33,884 bases of DNA from contig JANWJK010000163.1 of NCBI GenBank assembly GCA_025452005.1, positions 1 through 33,884 on the forward strand, read 5' to 3'. The translations under genes were made by a program, and so were the position numbers. Shown here one piece after another: positions 24,470 through 31,768 of this stretch; positions within the stretch are counted from its first letter, which is position 1; the number at the start of each line of letters is the position of its first letter. Under the pieces are notes generated by a model that saw only the letters and a list, made by a program, of their open reading frames with translations, was not told the DNA's origin and searched no databases. Origin of the DNA: Acetobacteraceae bacterium (lineage in GTDB: Bacteria; Pseudomonadota; Alphaproteobacteria; Acetobacterales; Acetobacteraceae).

Positions 24470-25321
24470 ATGCCGAACGCATTACCGAACGCGCATCTGA
24501 GCGAACTCGGGCAACGTCTCGTCGCCGGATCGCTGAGCGACGCCGCGTTGCAGCAGGCCACCGAGGCGACACCCGACCTGGCGATCCTCCCCTGGGTGAA
24601 CGTCGTGAAGATCGGCGGTCAGAGCATCATGGATCGCGGGCGCAGTGCCGTCTGGCCGCTGGTAGATGAAATCGTGGCGAATCTGCCCCGCCATAAGATG
24701 ATCCTGGGCACCGGCGCCGGCACGCGCGCGCGCCACGTCTACAGCCTCGCCATCGATCTCGGCCTGCCGGTCGGCGTCCTGACCGTCCTGGGCACAGCGG
24801 TCGCCTGGCAGAATGCGCAGATGCTGCAGTATCTCCTCGCCCGCCACGGTATCGCGTTTCTCGAGCCGGAGGGCTTTGCCTCGTTGCCGCACTACCTGAT
24901 GGAGCGCGGCGCGGTGATCTGCCAGGGCATGCCGCCGTACAAGTTGTGGGAGGCGAATCCGGCACTCGGTCGCATCCCCCCGCAACGCACCGACACCGGA
25001 TGCTTCCTGATCGCCGAAGTGTTCGGCGCGCGGAAGATGATCTACGTCAAGGACGAGGACGGATTGTTCACCGCCGATCCGAAGAAGGATCGGGACGCTC
25101 GCTTCATCCCGCGTATCAGCGTCCAGGAACTGCTGCGCCAGGACCTGAACGACCTGGTCGTCGAGCGCGCGGTGCTGGATCTCATGTTGACCGCACGCCA
25201 TGTCCGCGAGATCCAGTTCGTCAACGGTCTGAAGCCCGGGCAGTTGACGGCCGCCCTGGATGGCGAGCCGGTGGGAACCATTATCTACAACGCCGGAATG
25301 CGGCGGGTAGACGCCGCTTGA
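24470..25321 (+). CDS. Molybdenum storage protein subunit, MosB-like (amino acid kinase fold)
   Basis: Protein of 283 residues in the uridylate-kinase-like branch that forms the Mo/W storage protein (MoSto) of Azotobacter. That cage binds ATP and deposits polyoxomolybdate clusters. Visible: VVKIGGQSIMDRG with the phosphate-binding Lys and Gly (about 45-57), LGTGAGTRARHVYS, GMPPYKLWE, RTDTGCFLIAEVFG, VKDEDGLFTADPKK, AVLDLMLTARHVREIQFVNG and a C-terminal GEPVGTII. From memory these stretches match the beta subunit MosB almost block by block. The start abuts the methyltransferase stop and it overlaps the MosA-like gene. The pair should form a heteromeric cage; whether it stores Mo, W or another oxyanion is unknown. 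Confidence 0.88.
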   Translation: MPNALPNAHLSELGQRLVAGSLSDAALQQATEATPDLAILPWVNVVKIGGQSIMDRGRSAVWPLVDEIVANLPRHKMILGTGAGTRARHVYSLAIDLGLPVGVLTVLGTAVAWQNAQMLQYLLARHGIAFLEPEGFASLPHYLMERGAVICQGMPPYKLWEANPALGRIPPQRTDTGCFLIAEVFGARKMIYVKDEDGLFTADPKKDRDARFIPRISVQELLRQDLNDLVVERAVLDLMLTARHVREIQFVNGLKPGQLTAALDGEPVGTIIYNAGMRRVDAA

Positions 25322-26133
25322 ACCCGATCCCTGGCGCACGGCACGTCGTGTCATCGCTGATGCGCGAGTCGCTGATGGATAAAGCGGTCATCGCCGGTAC
25401 GGAGGCTCCGGTCCGCGCGATCCTGCCGATGCTGAACGTGATCCAGATCGGCGGGCTGTCGATCATGGACCGCGGCCAATCGGCGGTGCTGCCGCTGCTC
25501 GATGAGATCGCGGTGAACCGGGACGCACACACGCAGGTCATTGGCGTCGGGCCGGGCGTGCGGGCACGGCACATCCTGTCGGTGGGCCTCGATCTCGGCC
25601 TGCCGACCGGCGCACTTGCGACGCTGGCGGCCAAGTCGTCGGCACAGAACGCCTACATGGTGTCCTGCCTGCTGGCGGCCCACGGCTTTGTCTATCTGGA
25701 GGCACCGTTCATCGTGCAGTTGCTGCCCGCCATGCTCGCGGCAGCGCATGGCGCGGTGTTCAACGGCATCCCGCCCTACGATCTATGGGAGCATCCGCCG
25801 GCGTTGGGCAAGCTGCCGCCGCATGGCAGCGACGCTGGATCGTATCTCGTGGGCGAGGTGTTCGGGGCGCGCAATGTGATCCTGCTGAAGGATGTCGATG
25901 GCATCTACACCGCCGACCCGAAGACCGTGCCGGACGCGAGGTTCATCCCGGAGATCTCCGCGGCCGAATTGATCCGGATGCGGCTTCCCACCTTGCCGAT
26001 CGAACCGGTGGTGCTGGATCTGCTGACGCGGGCGAAGCTGGCGAAAAGCATTCGCGTGGTGAACGGGCTGGTTCCCGGCAACCTCACGCGCGCGCTGGCC
26101 GGAGAGGCGGTCGGTACGTTGGTTCGTGCGTGA
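25318..26133 (+). CDS. Molybdenum storage protein subunit, MosA-like (amino acid kinase fold)
   Basis: Protein of 271 residues paralogous to its neighbour. VIQIGGLSIMDRG replaces the usual Lys of this loop with Gln. GVRARHILSVGLDLGLPTGAL, IPPYDLWEH, PPHGSDAGSYLVGEVFGA, LKDVDGIYTADPK and VNGLVPGNLTRALAGEAVGTLVRA follow and resemble MosA. The TTG at 25318 overlapping the MosB-like stop (TTGA) is preferred because residues 7-20 (GARHVVSSLMRESL) still resemble the MosA N-terminus; ATG 25360 would remove them. The PPYHHH-type His cluster that I recall in Azotobacter MosA is not conserved. It would co-assemble with the upstream subunit, perhaps as a structural or non-hydrolytic partner (inference). 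Confidence 0.85.
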   Translation: MNPIPGARHVVSSLMRESLMDKAVIAGTEAPVRAILPMLNVIQIGGLSIMDRGQSAVLPLLDEIAVNRDAHTQVIGVGPGVRARHILSVGLDLGLPTGALATLAAKSSAQNAYMVSCLLAAHGFVYLEAPFIVQLLPAMLAAAHGAVFNGIPPYDLWEHPPALGKLPPHGSDAGSYLVGEVFGARNVILLKDVDGIYTADPKTVPDARFIPEISAAELIRMRLPTLPIEPVVLDLLTRAKLAKSIRVVNGLVPGNLTRALAGEAVGTLVRA

Positions 26134-26150
26134 CAGGCGGGGCGGTGCCC

Positions 26151-26200
26151 TCAGCGCCGGGCACAGAGCGCGATGTGTGGGTGTCGAGCAGCCGTCTCAC
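26151..26200 (-). pseudogene. Stub of a PIN-domain toxin gene (VapC-like)
   Basis: The GTG at 26200 overlaps the antitoxin stop, as toxin starts usually do, and reads V/M-RRLLDTH. After a two-base AC excess at 26175-26176 the frame continues IALCARR and stops at 26151. LLDTHIALWA is the classic PIN-toxin opening with the first catalytic Asp. Everything beyond about 16 codons is missing; the MosA-like gene ends 18 bases further on. The toxin is thus frameshifted and deleted. Confidence 0.65.
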
Positions 26201-26442
26201 TCGGCGTTGTCGGTGAACAGCGCGGTGATTGCGGCTTCATCGGCGTCGATTGTGTCGGGGACCACGAATTGTCCTTTGGCGACACCGATCCGCTTGCCGG
26301 CCGGCGGCGGCCGGATCGCAACCAGCTTGGCAGCGGGCCAGCCATTGCGTGCGATGATGATCTCCGTCTCGGCGCCGGATTCCACTGCCGCGACCAGACG
26401 GGAGAGGCTGGATTTAGCTTCCGACATGTTGACGAGGGGCAT
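26197..26442 (-). CDS. Type II antitoxin, Phd/YefM family (orphan)
   Basis: Small protein of 81 residues opening MPLVNMSEAKSSLSRLV, the Phd/YefM DNA-binding signature, followed by ESGAETEIIIARNGWPAAKLVAI, the usual beta-strand pair, and an acidic C-terminal neutralising tail. AGGA lies nine bases before the ATG. Antitoxins of this family bind their own operator and neutralise a PIN or RelE-type toxin. Here only a short stub of a PIN-like toxin remains downstream, so it is an orphan, possibly still acting as a DNA-binding regulator or anti-addiction factor. It stands between the Mos operon and the first amidohydrolase, on the opposite strand. Confidence 0.82.
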   Translation of the reverse strand: MPLVNMSEAKSSLSRLVAAVESGAETEIIIARNGWPAAKLVAIRPPPAGKRIGVAKGQFVVPDTIDADEAAITALFTDNAE

Positions 26443-26592
26443 GGCACCAGTCCTGGACCCGACCGAGCTAACCACTCGCGAAGCCCTGTTCAAGCGGAAA
26501 TTCGTCAAGGTGACCCGACCGACGCCCGGTTGGACGGTCTCGGCTGAGGCTCCTATCCTCCCCACCAGTGAAAGCTCCGGAAACATCCGCGC

Positions 26593-27654
26593 ATGTCCAT
26601 CATCGAACCAGGCGGCATCGACTGCGATATCCACCCCGCCGTCCCCAACCTTCGCGCGCTGCATCCCTACCTCTCCGACCACTGGCGCGACGTCGTCATC
26701 CAGCGCGGCGTGCACGAGCTCGAATCGATCGCCTATCCCACCAACTCGCCGCTGACCTCCCGTCCCGACTGGCGCCTGCCCAACGGCAAGCCCGGCTCCG
26801 ACCTCGACGCACTCCGCGCCCATGCGCTCAACCCGTTCGGCACGTCCATCGCCATCTGCAACTGCCTCTACGGCGTGCAGTTGCTGTTCTCCGAGGACAT
26901 GGGCGCCGGCTTCGCCCGGGCGGTGAACGACTGGATCGCCGCCGAGTGGCTGGACAAGGAGCCGCGCCTGCGCGCCTCCATCGTGGTACCGATGCAGAAC
27001 GCCGAACTGGCGGTCGAGGAAATCAACCGCGTCGCGCCCGACCGCCGCTTCGTGCAGATCCTGCTGCTGGTGATGCACGACCACCCGTTGGGCAAGCGCC
27101 ACTACTGGCCGATCTACGCCGCCGCCGAGAAGCACGGTCTGCCGGTCGGCATCCACGCCGGCTCCGCCTACCGCCACCCGGTCACGCCGCTCGGCTGGCC
27201 GACCTACTACACCGAGGATTACGCCGCACAGGCGCCCGCCTTCCAGGCCGCTCTGTCATCGCTGGTGTGCGAGGGCGTGTTCACCAAGTTTCCCGACCTG
27301 AAGGTCGTGCTGCTGGAGTCCGGCTTCACCTGGCTGCCCGCGCATCTCTGGCGGCTGACGAAATTCTGGCGCGGGCTGCGCATGGAGGTGCCGTGGGTCG
27401 ACCGCGCGCCCACCGACATCGTGCGGTCCAACGTCCGCCTCACCACGCAGCCCTGTGACGCGCCGCCGTCGCCCGAGATGTTCCAGCGGCTGATGGAGCA
27501 CATGGGCACCGACGAGATGCTGCTGTTCTCGACCGACTATCCGCACTGGCAGTTCGACGGCGATGCCGTGCTGCCCGAGGGACTGTCACGCGACCTGGTC
27601 CGCAAGATCATGATCGACAACCCGCAGGCGACGTATCCCCGGATCGCGGAGTGA
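26593..27654 (+). CDS. Amidohydrolase family protein (ACMSD-like TIM barrel), copy 1
   Basis: Metal-dependent hydrolase or decarboxylase of 353 residues in the Amidohydro_2 family. GIDCDIHPAVP supplies the N-terminal Asp-x-His metal pair, GLPVGIHAGS a barrel His (about 195), LESGFTWLP the next strand, and LLFSTDYPHWQFDG the late catalytic Asp (about 317). The metal is usually Zn or Mn. Related enzymes decarboxylate aromatic or muconate-type acids or open lactones, but the substrate here is unknown. It shares order and motifs with the protein at 30227, so the two are paralogues. GGAAAC lies upstream of the ATG. Confidence 0.88.
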   Translation: MSIIEPGGIDCDIHPAVPNLRALHPYLSDHWRDVVIQRGVHELESIAYPTNSPLTSRPDWRLPNGKPGSDLDALRAHALNPFGTSIAICNCLYGVQLLFSEDMGAGFARAVNDWIAAEWLDKEPRLRASIVVPMQNAELAVEEINRVAPDRRFVQILLLVMHDHPLGKRHYWPIYAAAEKHGLPVGIHAGSAYRHPVTPLGWPTYYTEDYAAQAPAFQAALSSLVCEGVFTKFPDLKVVLLESGFTWLPAHLWRLTKFWRGLRMEVPWVDRAPTDIVRSNVRLTTQPCDAPPSPEMFQRLMEHMGTDEMLLFSTDYPHWQFDGDAVLPEGLSRDLVRKIMIDNPQATYPRIAE

Positions 27655-27663
27655 TGCAGCCTC

Positions 27664-28234
27664 ATGATTGCCGCGAACCAGCTTCGCGTCGCAATGACAG
27701 TGGCCGAATTCCTCGACTGGAACCCACAGGACAGCGATCGGTGGGAGTTGATCGACGGCACCCCCCAGGCGATGGCTCCGGCATCGCCCCGTCACGGAGC
27801 AATCCAAAGCGAGTCGGCACGGCTGATCGGCAACCAGCTGGCTGAATCGCGTCCGGCATGTCGGGTCATCACCGAGCCTGGGCATCCAGCCAAAGGTGCG
27901 CGCCAACCTGAACGTGCGTGTTCCGGACCTTGCGGTCACCTGCGCCGAATGGAACCCCGATGAGCGGCTGCTGCAGAAACCGTTGATCGTCTTCGAGATA
28001 CTATCGCCGTCGAACTAGGCGGACACATGGGCGAACGTCTGGAGCTACGTCACCATCCCAAGCGTGCTGGAAATACTTGTGCTGCATACAGCGGAATTCC
28101 GCGCCGATCTCCTGCGCCGCGAAGCGGACGGCACCTGGCCGGACGATCCTGTATCATTGACGCCGGGCGTTGCCGTTAGGTCGGAGAGCATCGACTTCAC
28201 GGCGCCGCTCGCCGCGTTCTATCGTACGGCGTGA
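27664..28234 (+). pseudogene. Uma2 family (DUF820) restriction-endonuclease-like protein, inactivated
   Basis: The N-terminal part, VAEFLDWNPQDSDRWELIDG and MAPASPRHGAIQSESARLIG, is clear Uma2. At GAGCCTGGGCATC (about 27880) one extra G shifts the frame; skipping it restores GIQPKVRANLNVRVPDLAV, then PLIVFEILSPSN. A TAG at 28016-28018 follows where the family has Glu (LSPSNEADTW), a one-base GAG to TAG change, and the frame then runs cleanly through ADTWANVWSYVTIPSVLEIL to a TGA at 28232. Two independent lesions make this a decayed gene. Its last 16 bases overlap the end of the convergent AraC gene. Confidence 0.88.
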
Positions 28235-29124
28235 CCGGCGCGCAACCGCCCTGCGTTGACCTCCTCCCGGTATCGACCGGGACTGAGACCGAAAACGCGA
28301 CGGAACATTCCCGTAAACGTGGAAAGATCTCCGAATCCGGCGTCGAATGCTATCGCGGATACCGGCTCATTCGTCGTGCCCAGATCGATGGCGACATGCC
28401 GCAGCCGCGTCCGGAGCAGGTACTGATACGGCGTCACACCAACGGCATCACGAAAGGTCCGCATGAAATGATAGGGACTCATGCAGGCGATGCTCGCGAG
28501 TCCAGCAATCGAGAGCGGTTCCGTATAGCGGGATTCGATCACCTGTAGAACGTCCGAAATACGCCCTTCGCTGCGATCGACCTGCCGACTGTTGGATCGC
28601 GTGTCGCCGGACAGAACAGCGAATACGTCGCCGGCAACGGCCAACGAAAGCTCTTCCCAGAGCGCGACGTCCGGCACGACGGTTTGCATGGCGGTCCGCG
28701 CTGCCAGAGGCAGGAATTCCGGAATTGGCGGAATGCGATGCGTGCGAAAGTCGGTCCTCTTTGCCGCCGGGAGACCTTCCAGAATTTTCTCAATAAACTC
28801 CGGCGTGTAGTTGAATGATATGCAATGATCGCCTCGCGAGTGCTCGAAGCTGCATTCATATATGCTGCCAGCGTTGCCCAACAGCAGCGCACCCGGCGCG
28901 AGCATCTCGGTCCCGTGCGTCGAACGATATTGAAAGCTTCCGGCCACCACCGCGGCGATGGTTACCAGGTCGTGCCGGTCCTCGAATGGTCTCGTTTCTG
29001 GATCGCTCGAATAGGCGACATCGACGACGCGCCAACCCGATCCACCGGCGAGCACCTGGCGACTCATGCCCGCTACAGCACGGCGTGCCGGCAACGGTAG
29101 GACGGGCTGCGTCTCATCGTCCAT
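28219..29124 (-). CDS. AraC family transcriptional regulator
   Basis: Regulator of about 301 residues. The N-terminal cupin-like sensing half includes LVTIAAVVAGSFQYRS and a Pro-Gly-Ala-Leu-Leu-Leu turn. The C-terminal AraC/XylS domain has two helix-turn-helix units: SIAGLASIACMSPYHFMRTF and VSAIAFDAGFGDLSTFTGMF, ending in GLSPGRYREEV, the family signature. The ATG at 29124 is used; a TTG at 29151 would add nine residues, and neither has a strong ribosome-binding site. It is divergent from the alpha/beta hydrolase gene (127-base spacer), which is its most likely target (inference). Confidence 0.88.
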   Translation of the reverse strand: MDDETQPVLPLPARRAVAGMSRQVLAGGSGWRVVDVAYSSDPETRPFEDRHDLVTIAAVVAGSFQYRSTHGTEMLAPGALLLGNAGSIYECSFEHSRGDHCISFNYTPEFIEKILEGLPAAKRTDFRTHRIPPIPEFLPLAARTAMQTVVPDVALWEELSLAVAGDVFAVLSGDTRSNSRQVDRSEGRISDVLQVIESRYTEPLSIAGLASIACMSPYHFMRTFRDAVGVTPYQYLLRTRLRHVAIDLGTTNEPVSAIAFDAGFGDLSTFTGMFRRVFGLSPGRYREEVNAGRLRAGHAVR

Positions 29125-29251
29125 GATCGGAAGAATAGCAGTATTACCCAAGCGCTCAACCTGCCCGGTGTCCTACCACTCGATCGCACAGGCGCAAGGG
29201 ACGGCCACCGGCATTCAGCCCAAGGCGCCCGGGACAGATTGGAGAGCTGAC

Positions 29252-30118
29252 ATGGATGTGCGCGCGTTTCACCGTCGCCGACAGTTCGTCGAATTGCCTC
29301 AGGGGCGCATCGCCTATGTCGAGGATGGCAAGGGTCCAGTTACCCTGTTCGTGCACGGTGTTCCGCTCAACGGCTTTCATTGGCGACACGTGATTGCCGG
29401 GATTGCCGACATGCGCCGCTGCATCGCATTGGATCTGATGGGACTTGGCTACACGGAAATCGGTGCGGCACAGGATGTCTCCTTTTCGGCCCAGGCGCAG
29501 ATGCTGCGGCAGTTCATCGATGCCCTCGGCATTGATCGGATCGACCTTGTGGGCAACGACAGCGGCGGCGCGATCGCGCAGATTTTCGCCGCCAACAATC
29601 CACAACGATTGCGCAGTCTCACGTTGACCAACTGCGACGTTCATGACGGCTGGCCGCCGCAGGCAATACTCCCCATGATCCAGTCGGCACGCGAGGGCAC
29701 GCTCGCGGATTATTGGCAGAAGCTCCTCGATGATCCGGACACCGCGCGAATCCGCATGGCCCGGTCGTTCGCCGATCCCAGCGTCCTCACCGACGACGTT
29801 ATTCGTGTCTATCTGGAGCCGGTGCTTACCAGCGCGCAGCGAAGAGAGAGCTTTCATCGGTACTGGCTCGGATTTGATCCCGCGCACACCGTGGCGATCG
29901 AAGCGGGACTGCGGGCGCTTCGCGTGCCCACGCTCATTGTCTGGGCGCTCGACGATCTGTTTTTCGAGCTGAAGTGGGGGCACTGGCTGCGCGACACGAT
30001 CCCGGGCACCGTGGCGCTCGTGGAGGTTCCCGACGCTAGGCTGTTCTTTCCGGAAGACAGACCGCGGGCCTTGATCGAGCCTTTGCGCCGGCTGCTGCAA
30101 TCAATCCCGCTCACTTGA
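29252..30118 (+). CDS. Alpha/beta hydrolase (haloalkane dehalogenase / epoxide hydrolase-like)
   Basis: Protein of 288 residues. VTLFVHGVPLNGFHWRHVI carries the HG oxyanion segment. DLVGNDSGGAIAQ is the nucleophile elbow, where the Gly-x-Asp-x-Gly-Gly spacing makes Asp, not Ser, the nucleophile, as in dehalogenases and epoxide hydrolases. LIVWALDDLFF supplies the acid strand. Where the catalytic His of these families is expected, the sequence reads DARLFFPEDRP with Leu in place of His, so the active site may be altered. GGAGA precedes the ATG at 29252; the longer open frame upstream overlaps the AraC gene and is not coding. It is divergent from the AraC regulator. Confidence 0.85.
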   Translation: MDVRAFHRRRQFVELPQGRIAYVEDGKGPVTLFVHGVPLNGFHWRHVIAGIADMRRCIALDLMGLGYTEIGAAQDVSFSAQAQMLRQFIDALGIDRIDLVGNDSGGAIAQIFAANNPQRLRSLTLTNCDVHDGWPPQAILPMIQSAREGTLADYWQKLLDDPDTARIRMARSFADPSVLTDDVIRVYLEPVLTSAQRRESFHRYWLGFDPAHTVAIEAGLRALRVPTLIVWALDDLFFELKWGHWLRDTIPGTVALVEVPDARLFFPEDRPRALIEPLRRLLQSIPLT

Positions 30119-30226
30119 GGCAGGGAGGGGTGGCAGGCTCACCAAGGGCACCAAGGGCTTGTCACACGACCTGCCCGGCATGATCATGCCAGCGCAACAC
30201 GCATCCGCGCCTCCGGAGACCGCCGC

Positions 30227-31333
30227 ATGAACGTCCAGGTCACCAGCCGCCCGACCGTCCAGCCCGCCGCGACCTCGAAGCTCGCGATCGCCGACGGCGA
30301 CATCCATCCGCAGCGCAACTCCTACAAGGACCTCTTCCCCTACATGGAGGCCCGCTGGGTGGAGATGGCGAAGACCTTCGGCTCGCGTCCACGCCAGGCG
30401 TATCAGGCCGGACCCGCATATCCGAAGGGCCAGCCGAACGCCTCGCGCCGCGACGCCTGGCCGCCCGGTGGCCGCCCCGGCAGCAGCCTGCCGTTCCTCC
30501 AGAAGCAGTTGCTGGACGAGAACAACATTACCCTGGGCATCCTGAACCCGACCGGCGACAACGGCGCCAGCTTCCAGAACCGTGAGTTCGGCAACGGCGT
30601 CGCCGCGGCGATGAACCGCTGGGTGGAAGCCGAGTGGCTGATCGAACCGCGCCTGAAGGGCTCCATCGTCGTCCCCTACGAGGACGCCGATGCCGCGGTG
30701 GCCGAGATCGAGCGCTGGGCCGGCGATCCCCGCTTCGTCCAGGTGCTGATGGTGACCCGCACCGCCAACCCGCCGGGCCAGAAGCAGTACTGGAAGGTCT
30801 ACGAGGCCGCCGCCGCGGCCAACCTGCCGATCGGCGTGCATGCCTTCGGCTTCGGCGGCTATCCGGTCACCGGCAGCGGCTGGCCGTCGTTCTACATCGA
30901 GGACATGGTCGGCCATGCCCAGTCGTCGCAGTCCTTCCTCACCAGCCTGGTGATCGAAGGCGTGTTCGAACGGGTGAAGAACTTCAAGCTGGTGCTGATC
31001 GAGTCCGGTTTCGCCTGGCTGCCGCCGCTCGCCTGGCGACTCGACAAGCTGTGGCGCCGCCTGAAGGAGGAGACGCCGCACCTGAAGCGGGCGCCGTCCG
31101 AGTACATCCGCGAGAGCGTCTGGTTGACCACCCAGCCGATGGAAGAGCCGCTGCCGCGTGAGCACGTACTCGATGCAATCGACTGGATCGGCTGGAACCG
31201 GCTGCTGTTCGCCACCGACTACCCGCACTGGGACTACGACGACCCGACCCAGGTGCTGCCAATGCCGCTGCCCGAGCAGCAGCGCCGCGACTTCTTCTTC
31301 AACAACGCGATGAAGCTGTACCGGCAGAGCTGA
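30227..31333 (+). CDS. Amidohydrolase family protein (ACMSD-like TIM barrel), copy 2
   Basis: Paralogue of the protein at 26593, 368 residues. IADGDIHPQRN holds the Asp-x-His metal pair, LPIGVHAFGFGGYPVTG a barrel His, LIESGFAWLPPLAWRLDKLW the conserved strand-helix and LLFATDYPHWDYDDP the late Asp. The two copies share AEWL, RLKGSIVVP/RLRASIVVP, FVQVLM/FVQILL and TTQP blocks, indicating duplication within or before the cluster. Its chemistry is probably hydrolysis or non-oxidative decarboxylation of a carboxylic acid; the substrate is unknown. It lies 108 bases after the alpha/beta hydrolase on the same strand and may be in the same AraC-controlled unit (inference). Confidence 0.88.
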   Translation: MNVQVTSRPTVQPAATSKLAIADGDIHPQRNSYKDLFPYMEARWVEMAKTFGSRPRQAYQAGPAYPKGQPNASRRDAWPPGGRPGSSLPFLQKQLLDENNITLGILNPTGDNGASFQNREFGNGVAAAMNRWVEAEWLIEPRLKGSIVVPYEDADAAVAEIERWAGDPRFVQVLMVTRTANPPGQKQYWKVYEAAAAANLPIGVHAFGFGGYPVTGSGWPSFYIEDMVGHAQSSQSFLTSLVIEGVFERVKNFKLVLIESGFAWLPPLAWRLDKLWRRLKEETPHLKRAPSEYIRESVWLTTQPMEEPLPREHVLDAIDWIGWNRLLFATDYPHWDYDDPTQVLPMPLPEQQRRDFFFNNAMKLYRQS

Positions 31334-31354
31334 CGACGGCAGCTTTCAACGCAA

Positions 31355-31501
31355 CTACCGGATCAGCCGGACCTCAACGCCAATAAGAGGTTTGGCCTGC
31401 GACCGGACTCGGTCCCTGTGACTGGCAAATCCCTCCATGGCGTCGATCGCCTCGGCGGCGCTCAGCCTGTGGCGCATCAGGGTGCCGATCGTCTCGGCCA
31501 T
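31355..31501 (-). CDS. Small uncharacterised ORF, possible toxin C-terminal remnant
   Basis: Frame of 48 codons beginning MAETIGTLMRHRLSAAEA and ending IGVEVRLIR. The last residues resemble the C-terminus of many PIN toxins, but nothing else does. It overlaps the end of the next small frame by 25 bases, so the two could be pieces of one frameshifted gene. Weak evidence; it may be non-coding. Confidence 0.25.
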   Translation of the reverse strand: MAETIGTLMRHRLSAAEAIDAMEGFASHRDRVRSQAKPLIGVEVRLIR

Positions 31502-31719
31502 ATTCGTGGTGCAGAACGCGCCAGCCGCCATTCGAGATACACGTGCTCCTCGCGTTCAGCCTCAGCCCGGCGGTCCGCGATCAGTTCCTCTGATGGAAGC
31601 GTGCCAGGTTTGACGCCAGCCGAGGCAAGCAACCGGGATACCTTACCCTGCAGCTCAGCCAGCACCGTCCTGACCGGGCGGTTCTGCGGATCGTCGCACT
31701 CGACGCGGGTTACGACCAT
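31477..31719 (-). CDS. Small uncharacterised ORF (80 residues)
   Basis: I do not recognise this protein. It starts MVVTRVECDDPQNRPVRTVL with a purine-rich GAAGAGGGGG stretch directly before the ATG, has a charged helical section SEELIADRRAEAEREE, and is placed divergently from hrcA, 49 bases away. Third-position GC is lower than in neighbouring genes. Apart from this and the overlapping smaller frame, the 435 bases between the amidohydrolase and hrcA show nothing that I can assign. Confidence 0.35.
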   Translation of the reverse strand: MVVTRVECDDPQNRPVRTVLAELQGKVSRLLASAGVKPGTLPSEELIADRRAEAEREEHVYLEWRLARSAPRIWPRRSAP

Positions 31720-31768
31720 GCCCCCCTCTTCCAGGCGGAGGCGCCTGACCCTAGTTTGGGAGCTGGAC

